A stretch of 64,000 nt of DNA from Pseudomonas orientalis. GTDB lineage: Bacteria; Pseudomonadota; Gammaproteobacteria; Pseudomonadales; Pseudomonadaceae. The notes below the pieces were generated by a model. The model was not told where the DNA came from. It saw only the letters and a program-made list of their open reading frames with translations, and did no database searches. The position numbers and the translations under genes are program-made. This document shows positions 18,350 through 26,871 of the stretch, in pieces; the first letter of the stretch is position 1; each line of letters begins with the position of its first letter. The stretch covers positions 494,501 to 558,500 of the forward strand of contig NZ_CP018049.1 in assembly GCF_002934065.1 (NCBI RefSeq). The letters run 5' to 3'.

Positions 18350-18442
18350 AATGTGGGAGGGGGCTTGCCCCCGATTGCTGGGTGTCAGTCATTACATCAG
18401 TAACTGACACTCCGCTATCGGGGGCAAGCCCCCTCCCACATT
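18350..18442. repeat. REPIN
   Basis: Inverted pair of REP units lying between the convergent ends of rlmJ and msrA. The spacer again contains an inner stem (GTGTCAGT and ACTGACAC, a perfect 8-bp inverted repeat). Confidence 0.92.
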
Positions 18443-18461
18443 TTTTAATCTGTGTTGTGCT

Positions 18462-19109
18462 TTAGATCGGGCAGGTCACGCCGGTGCCGCCGATGCCGCA
18501 ATAACCCTGCGGGTTCTTCGCCAGGTATTGCTGGTGATACGCCTCGGCGAAGTACACCGTCGGCGCTTCGTCGATTTCGGTGGTGATCTCGCCCAGGCCG
18601 GCCTTGGTCAGCTCTTGCTGATAGGCCTCGGCACTGGCCTTGGCCGCTGCCAGTTGCTCCGGCGTGGTGGCGTAGATCACCGAGCGGTATTGGCTGCCGA
18701 TGTCGTTGCCCTGGCGCATGCCCTGAGTCGGGTTGTGCAGTTCCCAGAACATCTTCAGCAGGTCTTCGTATTTCACTTTGGCCTGGTCGTATACCACCAG
18801 CACCACTTCGCTGTGGCCGGTCAGGCCCGAGCAGACTTCTTCGTAGGTCGGGTTCGGCGTGAAGCCGCCGGCGTAGCCGACCACGGTACTGACCACCCCG
18901 TCGCGCTCCCAGAATTTGCGCTCGGCGCCCCAGAAACAACCAAGGCCGAAGATCGCGAAACCGACGTCGTCAGTAAAAGGGCCCAGCAACGGGTTGCCGT
19001 TGACGAAGTGAGTTTCGGGCAATGCCATCGGGGTTTCACGGCCGGGCAAGGCTTGTTCTTGAGTAGGCAGCACGTTTTTGTTCACCAGAATTTCCGAGCG
19101 CAAGACCAT
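18462..19109 (-). CDS. msrA: Peptide methionine sulfoxide reductase MsrA
   Basis: Reduces methionine-S-sulfoxide in proteins and free methionine, repairing oxidative damage in the cytoplasm. The 215-residue product has the MsrA catalytic motif GCFWGAE with the active-site Cys, the substrate-binding motif GYAGG, the [19 protein letters not shown] block and a C-terminal GYCGIGGTG with a probable resolving Cys. Length and the N-terminal extension (about 45 residues before the fold) match pseudomonad MsrA. Start chosen at the ATG with AGAGGA upstream. It lies 72 bp downstream of the DipA-like gene on the same strand; whether they are cotranscribed is unclear. Confidence 0.96.
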   Translation of the reverse strand: MVLRSEILVNKNVLPTQEQALPGRETPMALPETHFVNGNPLLGPFTDDVGFAIFGLGCFWGAERKFWERDGVVSTVVGYAGGFTPNPTYEEVCSGLTGHSEVVLVVYDQAKVKYEDLLKMFWELHNPTQGMRQGNDIGSQYRSVIYATTPEQLAAAKASAEAYQQELTKAGLGEITTEIDEAPTVYFAEAYHQQYLAKNPQGYCGIGGTGVTCPI

Positions 19110-19181
19110 GATCAGTCCTCTCGTCAGGTTGAGTAACAGTAAATTTTCAGACAGCCAGTGTGCCCGAGTGTTACCGCGCTG

Positions 19182-21875
19182 TCAGGCAATTGGCCCGCGT
19201 GGATAACGTTTGAGCTTTTCCAGTAGATCTGCGCCGGGGATTGGCCGGTCGAACAGATAGCCCTGGCCCACGTCGCAACGATGCCGACGCAGGAACGCCA
19301 GTTGCTCGGCGGTCTCGATGCCTTCGGCTACTACCTTGAGCTTGAGGTTGTGGGCCATGGCGATGACCGCCGAGGTGATCTCCATGTCGTCCTGGTTATC
19401 CGGGATTTCATGGATAAAGCTTCGATCAATCTTAATGATGTCGATGGGGAATTTTTTCAAGTAGCTCAGCGACGAGTAACCAGTGCCGAAGTCGTCCATG
19501 GCCAGGGTCAGGCCAAAACTCTTCAGTTGGTCCAGCTGCTGGCGCGTGTCTTCGGTGGCTTCCAGCAGCAGGCCTTCGGTCAGCTCCAGCTCCAGCAGAT
19601 TGGCCGGCAACTGTTCTTCCTTGAGGATCGTGGCAATCGAGGCCACCAGGTCCGGGTCGGAAAACTGCTTGGGCGACAGGTTGATCGCCACCTGCAAATT
19701 ACCCAGGCCCGCGGCCGTCAATCGACGGCTCATGCGGCATGCCTGCCGGGCGACCCATTTGCCGATGGGGATGATCAAGCCGGTCTCTTCGGCCACGCTG
19801 ATGAACTGGTCGGGGCGGATCATGCCCTTTTCCGGGTGGTTCCAGCGCAACAGCGCTTCCATGCCCAGCAGGCGACCACTGCGCAGGCAAAGCTTGGGCT
19901 GGTAGAACACGTCCAGCTCATTCTGGGTGAGGGCGCGGCGCAGGTTGTTTTCCACAAACAGCTTGTAGCTGGCCTCGGCATTCAGCGCTTCGGTAAACAC
20001 CTGCACCTGGTGTTTGCCGTTGGCCTTGGCCTTGTGCAGGGCCAGGCCGGCGTTGCGCATCAGCGTCTGCGGATCGCGCCCGTGCAACGGCGCGCAGGCC
20101 AGGCCCACGGAGCCGGTCACGCTGATCAACTGGTTGTCGACGAACATCGGTTTGTCGAGGGTGGCCAGTAACTGGCTGGCCACCTGCTGGCCGGTCTCCA
20201 TGTCGGCATCGTCAAGCAGCACCGCAAACTCGTTACTGGCAAAGCGCGCCAGGCTGCCGCCGCTGCTCAAACTGTTGCGCAGACGACGGGCCAGGCTGAT
20301 CAGCAGCTTGTCACCGGTCTGGTGGCCGAGGCTGTCGTTGATCCGCTTGAAGTTGTCGATGTCCACCAGCAGCAGGCTGATCGGGCTGTCGCTGTCGCGG
20401 GCAAAGCGCTCGTCGAGGTTGCGGATGAACGCCGGGCGATTGCCCAGGTTGGTCAGGTTGTCGGTGTAGGCCAGGCGTTCGATGCGCTGTTGCGCCAGCT
20501 TGGTCTGGGTGATGTCTTCGTAGATGCCGATGTAGTGGGTCAACTCACGGTTGTCGCCATATACCTTGGAAATCGACAACTGGCCCCAGTAGGGTTCCAG
20601 GTTTTTGCGCCGGCTTTTGAATTCGCCTTGCCAGCTGTTGCTTTTGGCCAGGACCGACGGCGCGTCGAACAGCAACTCGCTGAGGTTCTCCAGGGCCGGC
20701 AACTGCGCCAGGCGGTGGCCATGCACCTCTTCGGCGCTGTATTGGGTAATGGCGGTAAAGCTTGGGTTGACGTACTCCACCACACCATCGCAATTGACCA
20801 GCAGAAACGCGTTGGCGCTCTGTTCCACGGCACGCTGGAACAGATGCAGGGCGCTGGTGGCGGTGCGTCGGTTGTGGTTGTTGATGACTTGGGCGAACTG
20901 GTCCGCCAGCTCGCCGGCAAAGGCGATTTCATCGGACTGCCATGCCCGCGAACTGCCGCTTTGCTCCAGGCACAGCACGCCGACGACCTGGCCATCCACG
21001 CGGATGCTCGCGTCGAGCATGGCGTGGACATCCTTGGCGATCAGGCTTTCGGCCATTTTCCGGGTGCGCGGGTCGCGCATGGCATGGGTGGCATCGATGG
21101 CACGGCTGCTGTGCAGGGCTTCGAGGTAATCGGGGAAGCAGCTGGCGTCGATCGCTTCGGGCAAATGGTGGCGTTGATCGGCGCGGTGATAGGCCGAAAT
21201 CGGCACCAGGCGCTGGCCTTCCAGGTTCCAGATGCTGGCGCAATCGATCTGATAGATGTCGCAGGCGCTGCGGGTGATCAGTTCAGCGGCTTCTTGCAAC
21301 GAATTGGGTGTGGTGTAGCGCTGGCGGGCCAACAGCAGGATCAGTTCCTGCTGGGCGCGTACCCGCTCCAGGTGCTGCAGTTGCTCCTGCTGCGCGCGCT
21401 GGTTGAGTTCCAGGGCGATTTGCAGGCGGCTGTTCTGGTTTTCCAGGTCGGCGGTCGGCACCGTGACGGGCAGTTCGCTGAACAGGCCGTCCACCACCAT
21501 CAGGTAGCCGCGCAGCAGGTGACGGTTGTGCTGTTTGTAGGCCTCGCCCATTTCCAGCAGGCTCAGCGGGCCGTCGTTGGTGTGCAGGGTGTAGCGCACC
21601 AGATAGTGGGCGCTATGGGTCAGTTGCTGCTGGATCGCGTCGTGCAGCTGATAGCGCGCCTGGGGCTCCATCAGGCTGGCGTACGGCGTGCCGAGCAGGG
21701 CGCAGAGTTCGACCGCCGGCAGGCCGAATTGGCGCTCGCAGTTCGGGTCGAGGTAGAGCAGCGCCCAGCTTGCCTCATTAAGCCGTTCGAAACGCAGCAT
21801 ACCGAGGCGCGAAGGCACCGGTAATTGCGTCACTACCTCGGTCGCCATACGGGCGACATCGGGTTGGCTTTTCAT
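19182..21875 (-). CDS. dipA: DipA-like c-di-GMP phosphodiesterase (PAS-GAF-PAS-GGDEF-EAL)
   Basis: Predicted to hydrolyse cyclic di-GMP and so promote motility and biofilm dispersal. The 897 residues contain an N-terminal PAS-like region (about 20-130), a GAF domain (about 190-335), a second PAS (about 345-460), a GGDEF domain (about 470-630) and an EAL domain (about 645-890). The GGDEF motif is degenerate (ASNEF in RFASNEFAVLL), so no cyclase activity is expected. The EAL domain keeps EALLRW, ELTEG, DDFGTGYSSLSYL and the KIDRSF motif, so phosphodiesterase activity is likely. This matches DipA (PA5017) of P. aeruginosa in size, domain order, degenerate motif and neighbours (aceEF, msrA). No transmembrane segments are seen. 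Confidence 0.92.
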   Translation of the reverse strand: MKSQPDVARMATEVVTQLPVPSRLGMLRFERLNEASWALLYLDPNCERQFGLPAVELCALLGTPYASLMEPQARYQLHDAIQQQLTHSAHYLVRYTLHTNDGPLSLLEMGEAYKQHNRHLLRGYLMVVDGLFSELPVTVPTADLENQNSRLQIALELNQRAQQEQLQHLERVRAQQELILLLARQRYTTPNSLQEAAELITRSACDIYQIDCASIWNLEGQRLVPISAYHRADQRHHLPEAIDASCFPDYLEALHSSRAIDATHAMRDPRTRKMAESLIAKDVHAMLDASIRVDGQVVGVLCLEQSGSSRAWQSDEIAFAGELADQFAQVINNHNRRTATSALHLFQRAVEQSANAFLLVNCDGVVEYVNPSFTAITQYSAEEVHGHRLAQLPALENLSELLFDAPSVLAKSNSWQGEFKSRRKNLEPYWGQLSISKVYGDNRELTHYIGIYEDITQTKLAQQRIERLAYTDNLTNLGNRPAFIRNLDERFARDSDSPISLLLVDIDNFKRINDSLGHQTGDKLLISLARRLRNSLSSGGSLARFASNEFAVLLDDADMETGQQVASQLLATLDKPMFVDNQLISVTGSVGLACAPLHGRDPQTLMRNAGLALHKAKANGKHQVQVFTEALNAEASYKLFVENNLRRALTQNELDVFYQPKLCLRSGRLLGMEALLRWNHPEKGMIRPDQFISVAEETGLIIPIGKWVARQACRMSRRLTAAGLGNLQVAINLSPKQFSDPDLVASIATILKEEQLPANLLELELTEGLLLEATEDTRQQLDQLKSFGLTLAMDDFGTGYSSLSYLKKFPIDIIKIDRSFIHEIPDNQDDMEITSAVIAMAHNLKLKVVAEGIETAEQLAFLRRHRCDVGQGYLFDRPIPGADLLEKLKRYPRGPIA

Positions 21876-22177
21876 GGGGGAAACTCGCTTGGGAAAATGC
21901 GCACGGCGCCGGGCTCACGCCCCTCTTTACTGTTGCTTGCGGCAAGGTTGCATCATGCGGCACGCACTGACAAGAGAGGATGAAGGCTAAGTGCTATAAG
22001 CCTGTTATCGGCCACGCGGGGGATTTCTGCAATCGGGGTGACGGAAGGTGTACAAGCCTGTCCTATGTGTACAGCAAACCCCAAAAAAAGCCCCGCCAAG
22101 TGGCGGGGTTGAGGTACGAGCGTGGCGCTCGGAAATCGATGCGGCGGTGGCCTCCCGCCAGGGGAGGCCGCTGCGGC
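21876..22177. other. Gene-free interval between dipA and aceF
   Basis: About 300 bp. The right half holds the aceF terminator (22083-22110) and, directly after the aceF stop, a strong hairpin without a T-tract (GGCCTCCC and GGGAGGCC at about 22149-22170). The left half contains the dipA upstream region, where I recognise no clear promoter or operator. An ATG at 21980 opens a long frame that is only antisense to aceF. Confidence 0.5.
22083..22110 (-). terminator. Rho-independent terminator of the aceEF operon
   Basis: Read on the minus strand: CCCCGCCA, CT, TGGCGGGG and then seven T residues. It is a perfect GC-rich hairpin with a short loop about 70 bp after the aceF stop codon. Confidence 0.92.
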
Positions 22178-23827
22178 TTACAGCAGGATGGTGCGGATGT
22201 CGTTGAGCAACTGGCTCAGGCGCTGGGTGAAGCGTGCCGCTGCGGCGCCGTTGATCACACGGTGATCGTAGGACAGCGACAGTGGCAGCATCAGCTTGGG
22301 CTGGAACGCTTTACCGTCCCATACCGGCTGGATAGTTGCCTTGGACACACCCAGGATCGCCACTTCCGGCGCGTTGACGATTGGCGTGAAGCCAGTGCCG
22401 CCAATGTGACCGAGGCTGGAGATGGTGAAGCACGCGCCCTGCATGTCGTCCGGGGTGAGCTTCTTGTCGCGGGCCTTGGCCGCCAACGTAGCAGCCTCGG
22501 CAGCCAGTTGCAGCAGGCTCTTCTGGTCGACGTTCTTGATGACCGGTACCAGCAGGCCGTCAGGCGTGTCGACCGCAAAGCCGATGTGCACGTACTTCTT
22601 GCGAATGATCGCTTTGCCGCTTGGCGCCAGCGAGCTGTTGAAGTCCGGCAGTTCCTTGAGCAGATGCGCACAAGCCTTGAGCAGCAGGGGCAGCACGGTC
22701 AGCTTCACGCCGGCCTTCTCGGCCACGGCTTTCTGCGCAACGCGGAAGGCTTCCAGGTCGGTGATATCAGCCTGGTCGAACTGAGTCACGTGCGGGATGT
22801 TCAGCCAGCTCGCGTGCAGGCCGGCCGCGCCGATTTGCATCAGGCGGGTCATCGGCACTTCTTCGATTTCGCCGAAACGGCTGAAATCCACGGTACGGAT
22901 CGGCGGAATGCCCGAGCCCCCGGTAGCGCCACCGGCAGCCGGCGCTTCCTTGGCCTTCTGCATCATGGCCTTGACGTAAGCCTGCACGTCTTCCTTGAGC
23001 ACGCGACCGTGAGGACCGCTGGCCGAGACGGCGCTCAGCTCGACGCCGAATTCACGGGCCAGTTGGCGTACAGCCGGTCCGGCGTGAACCTTGGCACCGC
23101 TTGGCGCAGGTGCGGCAGCAGCAGGGGCCGGAGCGGCCTCAGCTTTTGCAGCAGGCGCAGGGGCGGCAGCAGCCGGAGCAGCTTCAGCCTTGGCAGCCGG
23201 AGCGGCGGCCGGTGCTGGAGCGGCCGCAGGCGCAGCGCCTTGTACTTTCAGCTTGAGGATGAAGTCACCGGTGCCGACTTCGTCTTCCAGCTTGACCGCA
23301 ATGCTTTCCACCACGCCGGCAGCCGGCGAAGGGATTTCCATGGAGGCCTTGTCGGACTCCAGGGTGATCAGCGACTGGTCGGCTTCGACGGTGTCGCCGA
23401 CCTTGACCAGCAGCTCGATGATCTTGGCCTTGCCCGACGAGCCGATGTCCGGGACGTGAATGTCCTGGACGCTGGCGGCGGCAGGTGCGGCAGCCGGGAC
23501 CGCTGGGGCCTCGGCGGCAGCGGCAGGCTGTTCAGCAGCAGGTGCAGGTGCAGCGGCGGCCGGAGCGGCAGCCGCAGGCGCAGCATCGGCAGCACCTTCG
23601 ATTTCCAGCTCCAGCAGTTCGTCGCCTTCTTTCAGGCGGTCGCCCAGCTTCACTTTCAGGCTCTTGACCACGCCGGCCTTGGGAGCAGGGATTTCCATGC
23701 TCGCCTTGTCCGATTCCAGGGTCAGGATGCTCTGGTCGGCTTCGACGGTGTCGCCGACCTTCACAAACAGCTCGATTACTTCACCTTCACCGCTGCCGAT
23801 GTCAGGTACGCGAATGAGTTCGCTCAC
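22178..23827 (-). CDS. aceF: Dihydrolipoyl acetyltransferase, E2 of pyruvate dehydrogenase
   Basis: Core subunit of the pyruvate dehydrogenase complex; transfers acetyl groups from lipoyl-lysine to CoA. The 549 residues hold two lipoyl domains, each with the lipoylation motif ESDKASMEIP (Lys41 and Lys160), separated by long Ala/Pro-rich flexible linkers. A peripheral subunit-binding domain (about 246-284, AGPAVRQLAREFGVEL) and the catalytic acyltransferase domain (about 320-549) follow, with the active-site histidine near residue 522 in SYDHRVINGA. It lies 11 bp downstream of aceE and ends before a terminator. E. coli AceF has three lipoyl domains; two is usual in Pseudomonas. Confidence 0.97.
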   Translation of the reverse strand: MSELIRVPDIGSGEGEVIELFVKVGDTVEADQSILTLESDKASMEIPAPKAGVVKSLKVKLGDRLKEGDELLELEIEGAADAAPAAAAPAAAAPAPAAEQPAAAAEAPAVPAAAPAAASVQDIHVPDIGSSGKAKIIELLVKVGDTVEADQSLITLESDKASMEIPSPAAGVVESIAVKLEDEVGTGDFILKLKVQGAAPAAAPAPAAAPAAKAEAAPAAAAPAPAAKAEAAPAPAAAAPAPSGAKVHAGPAVRQLAREFGVELSAVSASGPHGRVLKEDVQAYVKAMMQKAKEAPAAGGATGGSGIPPIRTVDFSRFGEIEEVPMTRLMQIGAAGLHASWLNIPHVTQFDQADITDLEAFRVAQKAVAEKAGVKLTVLPLLLKACAHLLKELPDFNSSLAPSGKAIIRKKYVHIGFAVDTPDGLLVPVIKNVDQKSLLQLAAEAATLAAKARDKKLTPDDMQGACFTISSLGHIGGTGFTPIVNAPEVAILGVSKATIQPVWDGKAFQPKLMLPLSLSYDHRVINGAAAARFTQRLSQLLNDIRTILL

Positions 23828-23838
23828 AAAAAGTCTCC

Positions 23839-26484
23839 TCAGCAGTCCAGTGGGTTGCGTTTTTCCGGGTTGATCCCGAACTTGACGATGGCGTCAGCCA
23901 CCACCTTGGGTTCGATCTCACCACGGTCAGCCAAGGCTTCCAGGGCTGCCAACACCACGAAGTGACGGTCGACTTCGAAGAAGTGACGCAGCTTCTTGCG
24001 GCTGTCACTGCGACCGAAACCGTCGGTGCCCAGGACTTTGAATTCCTTGGACGGGACCCACTGGCGAATTTGTTCGGCAAACAGTTTCATGTAGTCGGTA
24101 GAGGCGATGACCGGACCCTTACGGCCGGCCAGGCATTCTTCGACATAGCTCTTGGCTGGCTTCTGGCCAGGGTGCAGACGGTTGCTGCGCTCTACGGCCA
24201 GGCCGTCGCGACGCAGTTCGTTGAAGCTGGTCACGCTCCACACGTCGGCGCCGACGTTGAATTCGTCACGCAGGATCTTCGCCGCTTCACGCACTTCGCG
24301 CAGGATGGTGCCGGAGCCCATCAGTTGTACGTGGTGCGCCGCTTCCTTGGTGTCTTCCTCGAGCAGGTACATGCCCTTGATGATGCCTTCCTCCACACCG
24401 GCCGGCATGGCTGGCTGCTGGTAGGACTCGTTCATCACGGTGATGTAGTAGAAAACGTCCTGCTGCTCTTCGGTCATCTTCTTCATGCCGTCCTGGATGA
24501 TCACCGCCAGCTCGTAGCCGTAGGTTGGATCAAAGGTGCGGCAGTTCGGGATGGTGGCAGCCAGGATGTGGCTGTGACCGTCTTCGTGTTGCAGGCCTTC
24601 GCCGTTCAGCGTGGTACGGCCGGCGGTGCCGCCGATCAGGAAACCACGGGTACGGCTGTCGCCAGCTGCCCAGGCCAGGTCGCCAATACGTTGGAAGCCG
24701 AACATCGAGTAGAAGATGTAGAACGGCAGCATCGGCTGGTTGTGGCTGGAGTACGAAGTACCGGCAGCGATGAAGGAGCTCATGGCGCCCGCTTCGTTGA
24801 TGCCTTCTTCGAGAATCTGGCCCTTCTTGTCTTCCTTGTAGAACATCACCTGGTCTTTATCGACTGGCTCGTAGAGCTGGCCGACGGAGGAGTAGATGCC
24901 CAACTGGCGGAACATGCCTTCCATACCGAAGGTACGGGCTTCGTCCGGGATGATCGGGACGATGCGCGAACCGATTTCCTTGTCCTTGACCAGTTGCGCA
25001 AGGATGCGCACGAAGGCCATGGTGGTGGAGATTTCACGGTCGCCCGAGCCGTCCAGGATAGCCTTGAGGGTATCGAGTGGCGGCGTCGGGATGCTCATGC
25101 TCTTGGCGCGGCGTTGCGGCACGAAACCGCCCAGGGCGCTACGGCGCTCGCTGAGGTAGCGGGCTTCGGCGCTGTTCGGCTCCGGCTTGAAGAACGGCAG
25201 GTTCTCCAGCTCTTCGTCCTTGACCGGGATGTCGAAGCGGTCGCGGAACAGCTTCAGGCTGTCGACGTCGACTTTCTTGGTGTTGTGCGCGGTGTTCTTC
25301 GCTTCGCCGGCACCGGTGCCATAACCCTTGATGGTCTTGGCCAGGATGACGGTCGGTTGTTCCTTGTGGTTGACCGCTTCGTGGTACGCCGCGTAGACCT
25401 TGTACGGGTCGTGGCCGCCACGGTTGAGTTTCCAGATCTCGTCGTCGGACAGGTCGGCAACCATTGCCTTGAGTTCAGGCGTGTTGAAGAAGTGCTCGCG
25501 AACGAACGCGCCGTCTTTGGCCTTGTAGTTCTGGTACTCGCCGTCGATGACTTCGTCCATGCGACGTTGCAGGATACCGTCGACGTCCTTGGCCAGCAGT
25601 GGGTCCCAGAAGCGGCCCCAGATGACTTTGGTCACGTTCCAGTGAGCGCCGCGGAACACGCCTTCGAGTTCCTGGATGATCTTGCCGTTGCCGCGAACCG
25701 GGCCGTCGAGGCGCTGCAGGTTGCAGTTGATGACGAAGATCAGGTTGTCCAGCTTCTCGCGGCCGGCCAGGGAGATGGCGCCCAGGGATTCCGGCTCGTC
25801 GCACTCGCCGTCGCCCAGGAAGCACCAGACTTTCTGCTTGCCTTCGGGGATGAAGCCACGGGCTTCCAGGTACTTCATGAAGCGTGCCTGGTAGATCGCC
25901 TGGATCGGGCCCAGGCCCATGGATACCGTCGGGAACTGCCAGAAATCAGGCATCAGCCAAGGGTGCGGGTAGGACGACAGGCCCTGACCGTCGACTTCCT
26001 GGCGGAAGTTGTTCATTTGTTCTTCGCTGATGCGACCTTCCATGAACGCACGGGCGTAGACGCCTGGCGAGGTGTGGCCCTGGAAGTAGATCAGGTCGCC
26101 GCCGTGTTCGTCGGTCGGGGCCTGGAAGAAGTAGTTGAAGCCGATGTCATACAGGGTTGCGCTGGAAGCGAAGCTGGAGATGTGACCGCCCAGGTCCGAA
26201 TCTTTCAAGTTCGTGCGCATTACCATCGCCATGGCGTTCCAGCGTACCAGCGAGCGAATGCGGCGTTCCATGAACAGGTCGCCAGGCATGCGTGCTTCGT
26301 GGGTAACGGGGATGGTGTTGCGGTATGGCGTAGTGATGGCGTAAGGCAACTGCGAGCCGCTGCGGGTCGCGAGTTCGCCCATGCGGGTCATCAGGTAATG
26401 AGCACGGTCTTCGCCTTCTTTGTCGAGAACCGATTCCAGGGCGTCCAGCCATTCCTGGGTTTCGACGGGATCGAGGTCTTGCAT
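23839..26484 (-). CDS. aceE: Pyruvate dehydrogenase E1 component (homodimeric)
   Basis: Thiamine-diphosphate-dependent decarboxylation of pyruvate and reductive acetylation of the AceF lipoyl groups. I start at the ATG at 26484 (881 residues, the usual Pseudomonas length, beginning MQDLDPVETQEWLDALESV), which has GGAG about eight bases upstream; the frame also opens 25 codons earlier at 26559. The ThDP-binding motif runs from GDGECDEPES to the Asn of FVINCN. The catalytic-region sequences HEDGHSH and GFGRSDSR are present. It is the first gene of the aceEF operon. The promoter region has two identical palindromes, pointing to control by a GntR/FadR-type regulator. Confidence 0.96.
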   Translation of the reverse strand: MQDLDPVETQEWLDALESVLDKEGEDRAHYLMTRMGELATRSGSQLPYAITTPYRNTIPVTHEARMPGDLFMERRIRSLVRWNAMAMVMRTNLKDSDLGGHISSFASSATLYDIGFNYFFQAPTDEHGGDLIYFQGHTSPGVYARAFMEGRISEEQMNNFRQEVDGQGLSSYPHPWLMPDFWQFPTVSMGLGPIQAIYQARFMKYLEARGFIPEGKQKVWCFLGDGECDEPESLGAISLAGREKLDNLIFVINCNLQRLDGPVRGNGKIIQELEGVFRGAHWNVTKVIWGRFWDPLLAKDVDGILQRRMDEVIDGEYQNYKAKDGAFVREHFFNTPELKAMVADLSDDEIWKLNRGGHDPYKVYAAYHEAVNHKEQPTVILAKTIKGYGTGAGEAKNTAHNTKKVDVDSLKLFRDRFDIPVKDEELENLPFFKPEPNSAEARYLSERRSALGGFVPQRRAKSMSIPTPPLDTLKAILDGSGDREISTTMAFVRILAQLVKDKEIGSRIVPIIPDEARTFGMEGMFRQLGIYSSVGQLYEPVDKDQVMFYKEDKKGQILEEGINEAGAMSSFIAAGTSYSSHNQPMLPFYIFYSMFGFQRIGDLAWAAGDSRTRGFLIGGTAGRTTLNGEGLQHEDGHSHILAATIPNCRTFDPTYGYELAVIIQDGMKKMTEEQQDVFYYITVMNESYQQPAMPAGVEEGIIKGMYLLEEDTKEAAHHVQLMGSGTILREVREAAKILRDEFNVGADVWSVTSFNELRRDGLAVERSNRLHPGQKPAKSYVEECLAGRKGPVIASTDYMKLFAEQIRQWVPSKEFKVLGTDGFGRSDSRKKLRHFFEVDRHFVVLAALEALADRGEIEPKVVADAIVKFGINPEKRNPLDC

Positions 26485-26595
26485 GGCTTGCTCCAGGGCG
26501 GAAAGGCTACCAGAATCGGTTGCCTGAAATTTGCGACTGGCCTTGTGGGCAGACGACATAAATTCTTGGATGGCCGAAGGTTGCTTCGGCGTCCT

Positions 26596-26608
26596 GTAGT
26601 TTTACTAC
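26596..26608. promoter_or_regulatory. Operator-like palindrome, downstream aceE site
   Basis: GTAGTTTTACTAC, of the form GTAGT-N3-ACTAC. It fits the TNGTNNNACNA pattern of the FadR subfamily of GntR regulators. It lies about 25-35 bp downstream of the inferred aceE transcription start. Confidence 0.6.
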
Positions 26609-26636
26609 AAATCGTCGGCCATTTCAGCCTTTCGAA

Positions 26637-26664
26637 TGTATATACGAGTAGTAAAACTACACAA
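26637..26664 (-). promoter_or_regulatory. Probable sigma-70 promoter of aceEF
   Basis: On the minus strand TTGTGT, a 16-base spacer, then TATACA. It lies about 150 bp upstream of the aceE ATG. The upstream operator-like palindrome fills most of the spacer, which supports a promoter here. Confidence 0.5.
26648..26660. promoter_or_regulatory. Operator-like palindrome, promoter-overlapping aceE site
   Basis: GTAGTAAAACTAC, the exact reverse complement of the site at 26596, with centres 52 bp apart (about five helical turns). It overlaps the -35 and spacer of the inferred aceE promoter, a position suited to repression. Confidence 0.6.
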
Positions 26665-26745
26665 GACCGAGCGTATGGCTCGGTCTGGCTGGTGAGCATA
26701 ATCGTTATTGTTGGTCTATTGCGAACAAGAAAAGGTGAAAGTTTG

Positions 26746-26871
26746 ATGTTGCCTGCCAAGATTAATTTAATTTCAGCTATTTCTAACTTTTGTTCGACAG
26801 TCCTTCATCGAGCAGGGCTCCTGCGTTCACAACTACACGCCATTTACCCGCCGATCAAGGATAGACCATGA
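26746..26871 (+). CDS. Possible 41-residue leader peptide coupled to glnE
   Basis: An ATG with AAAAGGTG eight bases upstream opens a 41-codon frame (MLPAKINLISAISNFCSTVL and on) that ends in a TGA overlapping the glnE start codon as ATGA. The first half uses AT-rich codons (AAT, TTA, ATT, TCA, TCT) unlike neighbouring genes; the second half is normal. I recognise no family. It could be a leader peptide that couples translation to glnE, or a chance frame in the 5' untranslated region. The good Shine-Dalgarno and the exact ATGA overlap are the only evidence. Confidence 0.35.
   Translation: MLPAKINLISAISNFCSTVLHRAGLLRSQLHAIYPPIKDRP

Larger units (their letters stand above)
26485..26867. other. 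Divergent aceE/glnE intergenic region
   Basis: This 383-bp stretch holds the aceE promoter with two operators (26596-26608 and 26648-26660), a perfect 8-bp hairpin with a 5-base loop (GACCGAGC and GCTCGGTC, 26665-26685) without a T-tract, and a small ORF leading into glnE (26746-26871). The part from 26700 to 26800 is clearly more AT-rich than its surroundings, as promoter and leader regions often are. Confidence 0.6.

Noticed and set aside
18350..18442. REPIN hairpins considered as intrinsic terminators
   Set aside because: Several are followed by T-runs (for example after 8560 and 18441) and may slow transcription, but their sequence identity across the window shows they are repeats. I did not annotate them as terminators.
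21980..23965. Plus-strand frame starting in the dipA-aceF gap
   Set aside because: Runs through the aceF terminator and then antisense to aceF; no Shine-Dalgarno before its ATG and no family similarity.
23962..26871. Open frame of about 970 codons antisense to aceE
   Set aside because: Shadow of aceE for the same compositional reason. Only its last 41 codons, outside aceE, are considered separately as a possible glnE leader.
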